Shown here: positions 36,580 to 44,418 of the stretch, piece by piece | Layout: the number at the start of each line of letters is the position of its first letter | How positions within the stretch are numbered: position 1 is the stretch's first letter | Source: Spongiactinospora rosea | GTDB lineage: Bacteria > Actinomycetota > Actinomycetes > Streptosporangiales > Streptosporangiaceae | DNA length: 64,000 nucleotides | Assembly (NCBI RefSeq): GCF_003315795.1 | Contig: NZ_QMEY01000002.1 | Coordinates: 682,001 to 746,000, forward strand | Reading direction: 5' to 3' | The notes under the pieces: generated by a model | The model's input: the letters and a program-made list of their open reading frames with translations, nothing else | Database searches by the model: none | Told to the model about the DNA's origin: nothing | Program-made: the position numbers and the translations under genes

Positions 36580-38222
36580 CCCAACGAATGAACCAGGGGC
36601 CGAGCCGGCGCGGGTTCCTGAGCACGGCCGCGGCGCTCGGCATGTCCGCCGCCGCGATGGAACTGCTCGCCGCGTGCGGGAGCGGCGGCGCCCAGCCCGC
36701 CGCCACCGGCGCGGGCCCGGCGGGCAAGCCGACCCGCGGCGGGCGGCTCACCGTCGCCACCGGCGGCGCGAAGGGCTCCGACACCCTCGACCCCGTGCTG
36801 CTGAACAGCGCGCCGGTGAGCTTCATGGCCAGGGTCCTGTACGACCAGCTCGCCGACTTCAGCAACGACCTCCAGTACCGGCTGGCGATGGCCGAGCTGA
36901 TCGAGCCGAACAAGGCCGGTGACGAGTGGACCATCCGCGTCAAGGACGGCATCGAGTTCCACAACGGCAAGACGCTGGACGCCGACGACGTCATCTTCAC
37001 CTTCAAGCGCACCTTCACCCAGACGGGTTCGGTCACGGTCGGCAAGTTCAAGCCGTACGTGGACCTGGATGAGATCAAGAAGGTGGACAAGCGGACCATC
37101 CGGATGAAGCTCCTCCGGCCGAACTCCACCTTCCACTACGCGCTGGCCAGCCCGCACAAGATCGTCCCGGTGGACTTCGACCCGAGGAACCCGGTGGGCA
37201 CCGGGCCGTTCAAGTACAAGAGCTTCACCGCGAACCGGCAGTGGGTGTGCGAGCGGTTCGCCAACTACTGGAACGCCGACGGCGAGTCCGAGCCCAGCGA
37301 CTCCGCGGCCCCCGCCGGACTGGGCGGCAAGCCGTACCTGGACGAACTCGTCGTCAACGTCATCAACGACGACTCCGCCCGGATCAACGCGCTGGTCACC
37401 GGCCAGGTGGACGCCATCAACATGGTGCAGTTCGCGCAGATCCCGCTGATCGGCCAGCACCAGCAGCTCAAGCTGCTGGAGTCGGAGACCGGCGCGTGGA
37501 CCGGCATCTACATGAACATGGAAGAACCCCCGTTCGACGACGTGCGGGTCCGGCAGGCGCTGCGCCTGGCCATCGACCGCGCGCAGGCGCTCAGCTCGTG
37601 CGTGTCCGGCCACGGCCGGGTCGCCTACGACCTGCCCGAGCCGTACGCCCCCGGCTACCCCACCGAGCTGACCCGCAAGCGCGACATCGAGAAGGCCAAG
37701 GCGCTGCTCAAGGAGGCAGGCAAGGAGAACATCACGGTCGAGCTGGTGGCCGGGCCGGTCTCCGCCGAGGCCGTGTCGATGGCGACCGTCCTGGCCAACA
37801 ACGCGGCCGAGATCGGCATCACCATCAAGGTCCGCCAGGTGGACACCGCCACGCTGTTCGGGCCGCAGTTCCACAGCTGGCCGTTCTCGGTGGACAAGTG
37901 GCCCGCGCAGGGCAACTACCTGACCCTGCTCGCCCTCACCGACCTGAGCGAGAGCACCACCCTGACCCACATGCCCAAGGCCGACCTGGACGCGCTGCGC
38001 GACCTGCACGACAAGGCGCTGTCCACGGTGGACGAGGCCAAGCGGGCCGAGCTGACCAAGCAGATGTACCAGATCCAGTTCGACCGCGGCGGCTGGATCA
38101 TCCCGTTCTTCGCCAACGTCGTGAACGCCCACCACGCCAAGGTGGCCGGCTGGCCCAAGCAGGACGCCTCCGGCCGTTCCTTCGGCAACGCCCACTTCGA
38201 GCAGCTTTACCTCACCGGCTGA
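36576..38222 (+). CDS. ABC transporter substrate-binding lipoprotein (family 5, DppA/OppA-like)
   Basis: 548 residues with a Tat-type start (SRRGFLSTAAALGMSAAAME) and a lipobox ending in Cys34 (LAAC), so it is probably a Tat-exported lipoprotein. The solute-binding family 5 domain includes TIRVKDGIEFHNGKTLDADDVIFTF-like sequence around residue 115 and DVRVRQALRLAIDRAQA around 320. The start overlaps the ATPase stop. Neighbouring amidase-like and oxidising enzymes suggest an amide- or amine-containing ligand rather than plain peptides; that is inference. Confidence 0.9.
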   Translation: MTQRMNQGPSRRGFLSTAAALGMSAAAMELLAACGSGGAQPAATGAGPAGKPTRGGRLTVATGGAKGSDTLDPVLLNSAPVSFMARVLYDQLADFSNDLQYRLAMAELIEPNKAGDEWTIRVKDGIEFHNGKTLDADDVIFTFKRTFTQTGSVTVGKFKPYVDLDEIKKVDKRTIRMKLLRPNSTFHYALASPHKIVPVDFDPRNPVGTGPFKYKSFTANRQWVCERFANYWNADGESEPSDSAAPAGLGGKPYLDELVVNVINDDSARINALVTGQVDAINMVQFAQIPLIGQHQQLKLLESETGAWTGIYMNMEEPPFDDVRVRQALRLAIDRAQALSSCVSGHGRVAYDLPEPYAPGYPTELTRKRDIEKAKALLKEAGKENITVELVAGPVSAEAVSMATVLANNAAEIGITIKVRQVDTATLFGPQFHSWPFSVDKWPAQGNYLTLLALTDLSESTTLTHMPKADLDALRDLHDKALSTVDEAKRAELTKQMYQIQFDRGGWIIPFFANVVNAHHAKVAGWPKQDASGRSFGNAHFEQLYLTG

Positions 38223-38229
38223 GTTCTTG

Positions 38230-38255
38230 GGGCGAGGGGCTGTGGCCCCTCGCCC
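38230..38255. terminator. Bidirectional hairpin between convergent genes
   Basis: An 11-base perfect stem (38230-38240 with 38245-38255) and four-base loop between the binding-protein gene and the convergent acetyltransferase. There is no T-run, as is common in GC-rich genomes. Confidence 0.65.
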
Positions 38256-38265
38256 GGCCCGGCTC

Positions 38266-38661
38266 TCACAGGGGGATCAGACCGGCCTTCGTCGGCCGGA
38301 ACCCGCAGGCGGAGAAGTAGAAGTCGGTCAGTTCATCGTCGAAGTCGACGTGCAGCCACTCGCACTTCGCCGCCCTGGCCTGTTCCGCGGCCACCGCGAC
38401 CAGTTCGGTACCGATCCCGCGCCGCCGGTGCCGCGCCGCCACCAGCGTGTCCAGGATGAAGGCGTGGACGCCGCCGTCCCAGGCCACATTGACGAAACCG
38501 GCGAGTTCGCCGTCCTCCGTGGCGCAGACCCAGCCGAGACTGTGCCGGTTGACCTGGGCCCACCAGTCGTCCTGGAGCACGGCGTGGCCGAACCCATCGG
38601 CGTGCAGCGCGTTGAGCGCGTCGTTCTCGAAACGGCCCCGCCATTCGTACGCGATCGTCAT
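38266..38661 (-). CDS. GNAT-family N-acetyltransferase
   Basis: 131 residues. VAARHRRRGIGTELVAVAAEQA is the acetyl-CoA pyrophosphate-binding motif (R-R-x-G-I-G) and ELTDFYFSACGF the C-terminal motif. ATG 38661 was chosen because the family similarity starts there (MTIAYEWRG). It appears to be a stand-alone gene with unknown acceptor. Confidence 0.87.
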   Translation of the reverse strand: MTIAYEWRGRFENDALNALHADGFGHAVLQDDWWAQVNRHSLGWVCATEDGELAGFVNVAWDGGVHAFILDTLVAARHRRRGIGTELVAVAAEQARAAKCEWLHVDFDDELTDFYFSACGFRPTKAGLIPL

Positions 38662-38757
38662 CGGCCGACCGTAGCTCAGGCCGCCGCCGCGACCGACTTG
38701 GTCCGCGCGTTCGTCCACAGTGTCGAGCAGGCGTCCCGCTGAGGCAGAATTTATGCC

Positions 38758-39198
38758 ATGAACAGCACATATGAGGGGTTTTCAGCTGAAGAGCGGGCGG
38801 CGATGAAGGAGCACGCCCAAGCGCAGAAGAAGGCGGCGCGGCGCGGCTCGCGCGCGGACAAGGCCGCCGAGGCGGCGCGGGACATGCTCGCCAAGATCGC
38901 CGAAATGGAGGAGCCGGACCGGACCATGGCCCAGCAGATCCATGCCGTCGTCATGGAAAGCGCCCCCGACCTCGCCCCGAGGCTCTGGTACGGGATGCCC
39001 GCCTACGCGCTGGACGGCAAGATCCTGTGCCACTTCCAGGGCGCGGCGAAGTTCAAGACGCGGTACGCGACGTTCGGGTTCAGCGACCTGGCCAAGCTGG
39101 ACGACGGCGCGATGTGGCCGGTCGCCTTCGCCCTCACCGAGGTGACCCCGGAGATCCAGGCGCAGATCAGCGCGCTGGTCAAGCAGGCCGTGCGCTGA
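38758..39198 (+). CDS. DUF1801/YdhG-like protein
   Basis: 146 residues. A charged, probably helical N-terminus (AEERAAMKEHAQAQKKAARR) precedes the YdhG/DUF1801 domain with APRLWYGMPAYALDGKILCH and KTRYATFGFSDLAKLDDGAMW. YdhG relatives have been called iron-chaperone-like, but the function is not established. Two bases separate it from the S1-domain gene, suggesting co-transcription. Confidence 0.85.
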   Translation: MNSTYEGFSAEERAAMKEHAQAQKKAARRGSRADKAAEAARDMLAKIAEMEEPDRTMAQQIHAVVMESAPDLAPRLWYGMPAYALDGKILCHFQGAAKFKTRYATFGFSDLAKLDDGAMWPVAFALTEVTPEIQAQISALVKQAVR

Positions 39199-39200
39199 CC

Positions 39201-39959
39201 ATGGATGCGGAATCCCCCCTCACCGCATTCCTCAGGACCGTGCACGTCGGCGATGTCCTCACCGGAACCGTCACGGAGATCACCCGATCGCACACGACCG
39301 TGCTTCTCGACGGTTTCCCCCGCGCCCCGATCGGCGTCATCGGCGCACTCGATCGCTCCTGGCGGTCCTTCGGCCACTCGGCCGCCGACCTCCTCGAAGT
39401 CGGCGGCCGGGTCGCCGCCGAAGTGATCGACCTGCGAGAGGGCCAGGTCTGGCTCTCCCGATCCGCCACGGAAAACCCCGATCTATGGGCTTATCTCAAG
39501 GCCCTACGCCCAGGTGAACGCCTGTCCGGCACCGTGGCGGCCATCGAGAACTTCGGCGTCTTCGTCGATCTGGACGACGCCCCCGGCCATCCCGTCTTCC
39601 CCGGCGTCGGCTTCATCACCATCCCCGAGCTGTCCTGGTCCCCCTTCGAGGAGGCCGTCTCTGTGGGACAGCACATCACCTGCGAATTCATCATCTTCAC
39701 CACCCACAACGGCGAGGCCCGCCTGTCCCTGCGCGCCACTCAGCCCGACCCGTTCCAGCCGTTCGCCCGCCACGCCCATGTCGGCCAGATCCTGCACGGC
39801 CCGGTCGTCAGGGTGGCGCCCTTCGGCGTCCTTGTCCGCGTCGCCGACGGCGTCGAAGGTCTCATCCCCGATGCCGAGGCTCAGGTCGGCGACGAACTCA
39901 CCGTCGTCATCGCCGCGATCGACCCGCTACGACGCCGGCTCACCCTGTCCCGCCGATGA
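39201..39959 (+). CDS. S1 RNA-binding domain protein (three S1-like units)
   Basis: 252 residues with three consecutive OB-fold units: GDVLTGTVTEITRSHTTVLL (~17-85), GERLSGTVAAIENFGVFVDL (~103-175) and GQILHGPVVRVAPFGVLVRV (~191-250). The second and third match S1 consensus well; the first is divergent. It resembles short ribosomal S1-like proteins that bind RNA. Begins three bases after the DUF1801 stop. The 3' end overlaps the convergent MerR gene by 33 bases. Confidence 0.85.
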   Translation: MDAESPLTAFLRTVHVGDVLTGTVTEITRSHTTVLLDGFPRAPIGVIGALDRSWRSFGHSAADLLEVGGRVAAEVIDLREGQVWLSRSATENPDLWAYLKALRPGERLSGTVAAIENFGVFVDLDDAPGHPVFPGVGFITIPELSWSPFEEAVSVGQHITCEFIIFTTHNGEARLSLRATQPDPFQPFARHAHVGQILHGPVVRVAPFGVLVRVADGVEGLIPDAEAQVGDELTVVIAAIDPLRRRLTLSRR

Positions 39960-40313
39960 TCGCAGGGCGACGGCGAGCATGCCGTCGAGCACCTGCTGAG
40001 ACGACTGAAGCCGGTCGATCGTCGCCGCGATCCGGCGGCGTTCCCGCCGCAGGTTGTCCACCATTCCGGGGCAGGCGGCCGGTACCAGCCGCTCACCGTC
40101 GTCATGGACGCAGTCCAGCAGCCGCGCGATGACCACGGTGGGCAGACCGGCGTCCAGCAGGGCACGGATGTGGCGCACGGCGGTGACGTCCGACTCGGCG
40201 TACTCCCGGTAGCCGTTCGCCAGGCGTACCGGCCGGAGCAGTCCCTGCTCCTCGTAGTAGCGCAGCAGCCGCTTGCTGACCCCCGTCCTGTGGGCCAGGG
40301 CACCGATCTGCAT
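39927..40313 (-). CDS. MerR-family transcriptional regulator
   Basis: 128 residues. The N-terminal winged helix starts MQIGALAHRTGVSKRLLRYY and has the wing residues ANGYREY, followed by a dimerisation helix (~75-120). The sensor end has Cys67 and a lone Cys81 but no metal-binding cluster, so it probably senses an organic compound. It diverges from an SDR gene across an operator of textbook MerR geometry. Confidence 0.9.
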   Translation of the reverse strand: MQIGALAHRTGVSKRLLRYYEEQGLLRPVRLANGYREYAESDVTAVRHIRALLDAGLPTVVIARLLDCVHDDGERLVPAACPGMVDNLRRERRRIAATIDRLQSSQQVLDGMLAVALRSSAGQGEPAS

Positions 40314-40333
40314 GTGGCTCCTCCGGACCGAGC

Positions 40334-40364
40334 TTGACCTTCACATGGATGTGACACCTTAACG
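40334..40364. promoter_or_regulatory. MerR-type promoter/operator with 19-bp spacer
   Basis: TTGACC (40334-40339) and TTAACG (40359-40364) are separated by 19 bases. The spacer contains the perfect dyad TCACATGGATGTGA (40341-40354). Overlong spacers with a central dyad are what MerR proteins untwist to activate transcription. It would drive the SDR gene at 40403. Confidence 0.78.
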
Positions 40365-40402
40365 TCCCGCTGGTGGGACATCTTCCAGCGAAGGAGCCGG
40401 TA

Positions 40403-41419
40403 ATGCCGGGAGCAGTTGTCATCGGAGCAGGTCCGGGTGTCGGCCGATCGGTCGCCCGCCGCTTCGCCCGCGAGGGCCTGCCCATCACCCTCATCGCCCG
40501 AAACCCGGCAACCCTCGCCGACACCGCCAAGGCCCTCGCCCCCTTCGACGTACCGGTCCTGCCCCTGATCGCCGACAGCACCGACGAGCCCGCCCTCCGC
40601 GCCGCCCTCGACAGATCGGTGGACGAACTCGGCCTCCCCGACGCCCTGATCTACAACGCGGCCCTCATCCAGCCCGACCACCCCGGCCAGTCATCAGCAA
40701 GTACCCAGTTGAACGCCTGGGCCGTCAACGTGGTCGGCGCCCTCACCGCCGCCGCCCACCTCGCCCCCGCCATGGCCCGCCGCGGCACCGGCTCGATCAT
40801 CATCACCGGCGGCATGCCCGAACCGAAGCCGGACTACGTCAGCCTCTCCCTCGGCAAAGCCGGAGTCCGCACCCTGGTCACCCTCCTCCACCAGGAATAC
40901 GGCCCCTCCGGCCTCCACGCCGCCAGCGTCACCATCCCCGCCCCCGTCGCCCCCGGCACCCCCTTCGCCCCCGACACCATCGCCGACCACTACTGGCACC
41001 TCCACACCCAACCCCGCGACGAATGGCAACACGAGATCGTTCACAACGGCGCGTACGACGCCATCGCCGGCCTCATGGAGCGCTGGCGAAGCGCCTTCAA
41101 CGCCCGCCGGACGTCCGACCTCGCCGCGCTCTTCACCGAGGACGCCCTGTTCCAGGGCATCAGCCCCCGGCTGCTCTTCGGCCGGGCCGAGATCTCCGAG
41201 TACTACAACAATGTCGCCGAAGGCACGAAAGCACACCTGGAGGTACTGCGGACGAAGCCGCTGCACGACGGAATCGCGGCCGGCTTCGCGAACGTGACCT
41301 TCACCGCCCCCACCGGGAACACCGTTTCAGTACGCCTTTCCATCGTCGCCCAGCGGGTCGGGGACATCTGGCTGATCCGTCAGTATCACGCGGCGGGTCC
41401 CGTGAGGGACGGCGAGTAG
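40403..41419 (+). CDS. Short-chain dehydrogenase fused to a SnoaL/NTF2-like domain
   Basis: 338 residues. The N-terminal SDR (~1-205) begins VVIGAGPGVGRSVARRFARE with the NAD(P) glycine motif. The usual Y-x-x-x-K appears as YVSLSLGKAGVRT, in which the Tyr-Lys spacing is not canonical, so catalysis may be altered. The C-terminal ~120 residues (MERWRSAFNARRTSDLAALF onwards) form an NTF2/SnoaL-like domain. ATG 40403 has AAGGAG about seven bases upstream. It is probably the single target of the adjacent MerR. Its 3' end overlaps the HxlR gene by 34 bases. Confidence 0.85.
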   Translation: MPGAVVIGAGPGVGRSVARRFAREGLPITLIARNPATLADTAKALAPFDVPVLPLIADSTDEPALRAALDRSVDELGLPDALIYNAALIQPDHPGQSSASTQLNAWAVNVVGALTAAAHLAPAMARRGTGSIIITGGMPEPKPDYVSLSLGKAGVRTLVTLLHQEYGPSGLHAASVTIPAPVAPGTPFAPDTIADHYWHLHTQPRDEWQHEIVHNGAYDAIAGLMERWRSAFNARRTSDLAALFTEDALFQGISPRLLFGRAEISEYYNNVAEGTKAHLEVLRTKPLHDGIAAGFANVTFTAPTGNTVSVRLSIVAQRVGDIWLIRQYHAAGPVRDGE

Positions 41420-42072
41420 GGGACGCGGAACGTGGCGGCGAACTCGGCCAGGAGAGCCTTGTCACCGCTGACTTCGATGACACCTTCGGCAACGGCCTCA
41501 TCGGCACCGAGCGTACCGGCCAGCATCTCCCGAAATCCCGGCCCTGACCTGGCGACGATGGTCAGGTCCGGCGCCGGGTGCTCCCCAGGCCCGGCGGTGA
41601 CGCGCGTACCGCTCACGATCGCGTGCGCGACGGCCTCACCGGCCCGCACCACGTACGTCACCGCACGACGCACACCAGGCGGCCTCCCACCCGCCGCCGC
41701 CACCCGCAACGCCGTGACCAGCGCCGCCTCCGTGACCACCTCGCCTTCCCTGGGCACCCTCATCCCGGCGGCCCCCCAACTCGCGAGCGCGTCGAGCGCG
41801 GGCACCAGCTCCTCCGCCCGCCCCGTCACCTGATAGACGATCGCCCGGTCGCCCCCACCCCGCGCCTGCCGTACGACGAGCCCGTCCTGTTCCAGCTCCT
41901 TCAGCCGCGCGGCCAGGACATTGGTCGGGATGCCCGGCAGCCCCGCCGCCAGATCCGAGTATCGTCGCGGCCCCACGAGCAGGTCACGAAGGATGAGCAT
42001 GGTCCAACGCTGCCCAAGCAGCTCAGCGGCGCGAGCCAGCCCACAGAACTGCCCGTACTCACGTGTGCGCAT
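41386..42072 (-). CDS. HxlR-family regulator with C-terminal SCP2-like domain
   Basis: 228 residues from ATG 42072; an in-frame start four codons earlier is possible and neither has a good ribosome site. The winged helix (~1-95) contains LLGQRWTMLILRDLLVGPRR and the recognition helix region PTNVLAARLKELEQDGLV. The C-terminal half (~130-220, including PDLTIVARSGPGFREMLAG) resembles the sterol-carrier/SCP2-like domain found in this HxlR subgroup. It faces a DHFR-like gene with operator repeats between them. Confidence 0.85.
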   Translation of the reverse strand: MRTREYGQFCGLARAAELLGQRWTMLILRDLLVGPRRYSDLAAGLPGIPTNVLAARLKELEQDGLVVRQARGGGDRAIVYQVTGRAEELVPALDALASWGAAGMRVPREGEVVTEAALVTALRVAAAGGRPPGVRRAVTYVVRAGEAVAHAIVSGTRVTAGPGEHPAPDLTIVARSGPGFREMLAGTLGADEAVAEGVIEVSGDKALLAEFAATFRVPYSPSLTGPAA

Positions 42073-42089
42073 GACCACGACCATACCAT

Positions 42090-42136
42090 TTGACTTGCTA
42101 GAGTGCAGCATGCTTGCCTTAAGCAAGTCAACTTGC
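42090..42136. promoter_or_regulatory. Operator repeats between HxlR regulator and DHFR-like gene
   Basis: TTGACTTGCT (42090-42099) has its exact reverse complement at 42122-42131. CTTGC-N5-GCAAG (42113-42127) is nested within it and a further ACTTGC follows at 42131-42136. The repeated CTTGC half-site suggests several bound dimers of the regulator. Confidence 0.65.
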
Positions 42137-42152
42137 GTAGAAGAGGATGGCT

Positions 42153-42737
42153 ATGACCAAGGTCTACACCCACATGACGATGTCCCTCGACGGCTTCATC
42201 GCCGACCCGACCGACCAGCCCGCGGAACTCTTCGACTGGTACGGCGCCGGAGACGTGACCGTCCCCAGCGCCAACGACCACGTCTCCTTCAACGTCGATC
42301 CCACCAGCGCCGAACTCCTCCGCGAGTTCACCACCAACACCGGCGCCCTGATCGCCGGCCGCCGCCTCTTCGACATCGCGAACGGCTGGGGCGACAGCCA
42401 CCCGGTGGGCGCCCCCGTAGTCGTGGTCACCCACCAGCCCCCCAGCGACACCACCCCGTGGCCCCGAACCACCTTCGTCAACGGCGTCGAACCCGCCATC
42501 ACCCGCGCAAAGCAGATCGCCAACGGCAAGGACATCTGCATCGCCAGCGCCGACATCGCCCGCCAAGCCCTCCAACTCGGCCTGGTCGACGAGGTCTGCG
42601 TCAGCCTCGTCCCCGTCATCTTCGGCGAGGGCATCCCCTACCTCGCCGGCCTCCCCGGCGCCCACCACCTCCTCCAAGACCCCGTAGTCCTCCAGGGCCA
42701 CCGCGCCCTCCACCTCCGCTACCAAGTCCGCCACTGA
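42153..42737 (+). CDS. Dihydrofolate-reductase-like/RibD C-terminal domain protein
   Basis: 194 residues. YTHMTMSLDGFIADPTDQPA at the start and ALIAGRRLFDIANGWGDSHP match the RibD-C/YwjB-like family of flavin- or pterin-related reductases. The last block LGLVDEVCVSLVPVIFGEG is conserved. I prefer ATG 42153 over 42147 because AGAGGA then sits at the right distance. The divergent HxlR gene is the likely controller. No physiological substrate is known for this group. Confidence 0.87.
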   Translation: MTKVYTHMTMSLDGFIADPTDQPAELFDWYGAGDVTVPSANDHVSFNVDPTSAELLREFTTNTGALIAGRRLFDIANGWGDSHPVGAPVVVVTHQPPSDTTPWPRTTFVNGVEPAITRAKQIANGKDICIASADIARQALQLGLVDEVCVSLVPVIFGEGIPYLAGLPGAHHLLQDPVVLQGHRALHLRYQVRH

Positions 42738-42896
42738 CCCCCGACCAGCAGCCTCACCTTGCCGGACCCGACCTCCGCGATACGCGGACCTCCACCACCG
42801 TCATGCTCATGACCGAAGAGGGCCAGCCCTGAGAAAGAGGGTATTTTCTGGTCATGAGACTGGGCATTTACTGGGTATCTCTGCGACACTAGCCTC
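42738..42896. other. Boundary between normal GC-rich genes and the low-GC module
   Basis: Sequence from about 42840 becomes visibly AT-richer than everything before it. No tRNA, direct repeat or integrase is visible. ACTGGGCATTT and ACTGGGTATCT (42856-42878) are imperfect direct repeats close to the start of the next gene, whose ATG lacks an obvious ribosome site. Confidence 0.4.
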
Positions 42897-43835
42897 ATGC
42901 GGCCTATTGGAGTCGTCAGTACGGCCACCGACACACTGCCCGCCGAAGTCCGAGCGCTGTTGCGCGGCGGACTGCCCCTCAGGGTGGAGCTGTGCGGCCC
43001 GGCGCTGCTGGGCCTGCATGGCGTGCACGCACGCGCGTCGCATCCGAAGGATGGGGCCAGTCGGGCACGAGCTTTGGACGGTCTACTGCGCGAGCAGCTT
43101 GATCGCTTCGAGAACGCCGAGCTCGCCCCGGCCGTGCGACTGTTGTTCGGAGCGGAGGCGACGACCTCTGGGGCCACCTTGACCGCCCGCCGTCGAGCGG
43201 CGGCCATGGCCTCCGGGTACGAGGTGAACCACTTCCGCAAGCGCATCGAGCCAAAGCTGGCTGCGCTGGTGGCATGGCAACTGCGTCGTGACAGTGAAGA
43301 ATTCGATGCCCGACACGCCACTGCGCCCAGATTGCACGCTCCTTCCGGTCCGTTGCATCTGCCGGAGGATGTATTCGCTTGGGAGGCTACCGAGCACCAG
43401 CACGCTGTGGCAGTGCTATGGGGTGCGGTTTACCTGCTGCGGGCCGAGTTGCTGACAGTTGCGCGCCTGGTCAGCATGGGCGCCCCACAGGCTGAGGCCG
43501 ACCAGGCGGCCATGCGGGCGCTGTGGCGACACGCCCTGGTTCTCACAGCCGTGGCCCGCTACCACAGTGCTTACGGCGCCAACGTTCTACACGCAGCAGT
43601 GGGACTGAGTCCGCTGGAGATTGCCACCTACGCTGGGTGGACACCGTCACTCACCCCCACCCAGAACCTCCTCCTCGCCGAATTGGCCGACCCCGCTGGA
43701 GGCCTGGCCGACTTCGCTATGCGACTAGAGGCGGGCGTCACCGGTCGCGCGCTCATCACCGAATGGCTGCAGGCGTTGTCCGCCCATCCATCTGAGCACC
43801 AGCAAGCCTTCGAGGAGAAAGTGACCATTCTGTGA
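42897..43835 (+). CDS. Unknown protein, first gene of aaRS-like/kinase-like module
   Basis: 312 residues, mostly helical and soluble. A central block RRRAAAMASGYEVNHFRKRIEPKLAA (~98-123) looks like a degenerate helix-turn-helix followed by a basic linker, as in helical proteins seen near actinomycete signalling genes. The C-terminal ~150 residues are helical, with no enzymatic motif. No signal peptide. It overlaps the next gene by four bases, so the two are co-translated. Synonymous codons such as CTA, GCT and TTG are more frequent than in neighbours, supporting foreign origin. Not recognised; a regulator or adaptor is one possibility. Confidence 0.75.
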   Translation: MRPIGVVSTATDTLPAEVRALLRGGLPLRVELCGPALLGLHGVHARASHPKDGASRARALDGLLREQLDRFENAELAPAVRLLFGAEATTSGATLTARRRAAAMASGYEVNHFRKRIEPKLAALVAWQLRRDSEEFDARHATAPRLHAPSGPLHLPEDVFAWEATEHQHAVAVLWGAVYLLRAELLTVARLVSMGAPQAEADQAAMRALWRHALVLTAVARYHSAYGANVLHAAVGLSPLEIATYAGWTPSLTPTQNLLLAELADPAGGLADFAMRLEAGVTGRALITEWLQALSAHPSEHQQAFEEKVTIL

Positions 43836-44404
43836 GCCTTGATGCCCTGCTCGATCCGAACACGCCACCGCGCCGCTATGTCGTTACAGGTGGCCCATCA
43901 GCCGGCAAGGAGGGCGTGCTCACCGAGCTGCACACCCGTGGCATCCCAGCGACCGAAGGCGAGCCTGCACGAGAGATTTACCGCAAGCACCGCGACCGAC
44001 TCGGTCGGCACCTACAGGTGGGGGACCGCCGCAGCTACTCCCGTGACGTGCTGGAGGCCTTCATCGCCGAGTACTCCGACCACAAATTCGGGCTGCGTTT
44101 TTACAACCGCGGGATACCCGATGGGTACGGCTGGGACGCCTTCTTCGGCCTTGGCCCCTATCCGGAACTAGAGGAAGCGGCCCGGATCTATCGCTACGAA
44201 GCGGTGTTCGTACTCGACCCGCTGGACGACTTCAATTCGGAAGATGATCTAGTATGGGCCAAGGAGCGCGAGATCCGCCGTGTCCACGAGCTGATCATCC
44301 AGGGCTACTACAACGCCGGCTACCGGCCCATCTTCGTCCCTGCCGATGAAAGCGGCCGCCGCGTCGATTTCATGATCGCCCAGCTTCCCGTGCCAACGAC
44401 CTGA
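43832..44404 (+). CDS. Small P-loop kinase-like protein (AAA_28-type) with degenerate Walker A
   Basis: 190 residues. RRYVVTGGPSAGKEGVLTEL is a P-loop in the right place for AAA_28 kinases, but the Ser/Thr after the lysine is Glu (GKE, residue 27). FYNRGIPDGYGW (90-101) corresponds to the usual F-x-D-R-G-x-x-D segment with Asn in place of the first Asp. RYEAVFVLDPLDDF and RRVHELIIQGYYNAGYRPIFV continue the family pattern. Both catalytic changes could mean an inactive or altered kinase, perhaps binding a nucleotide or a partner. GTG start overlaps the previous stop; 14 bases separate it from the next gene. Confidence 0.78.
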   Translation: MSLDALLDPNTPPRRYVVTGGPSAGKEGVLTELHTRGIPATEGEPAREIYRKHRDRLGRHLQVGDRRSYSRDVLEAFIAEYSDHKFGLRFYNRGIPDGYGWDAFFGLGPYPELEEAARIYRYEAVFVLDPLDDFNSEDDLVWAKEREIRRVHELIIQGYYNAGYRPIFVPADESGRRVDFMIAQLPVPTT

Positions 44405-44418
44405 CCCTGTGAGGGGCG

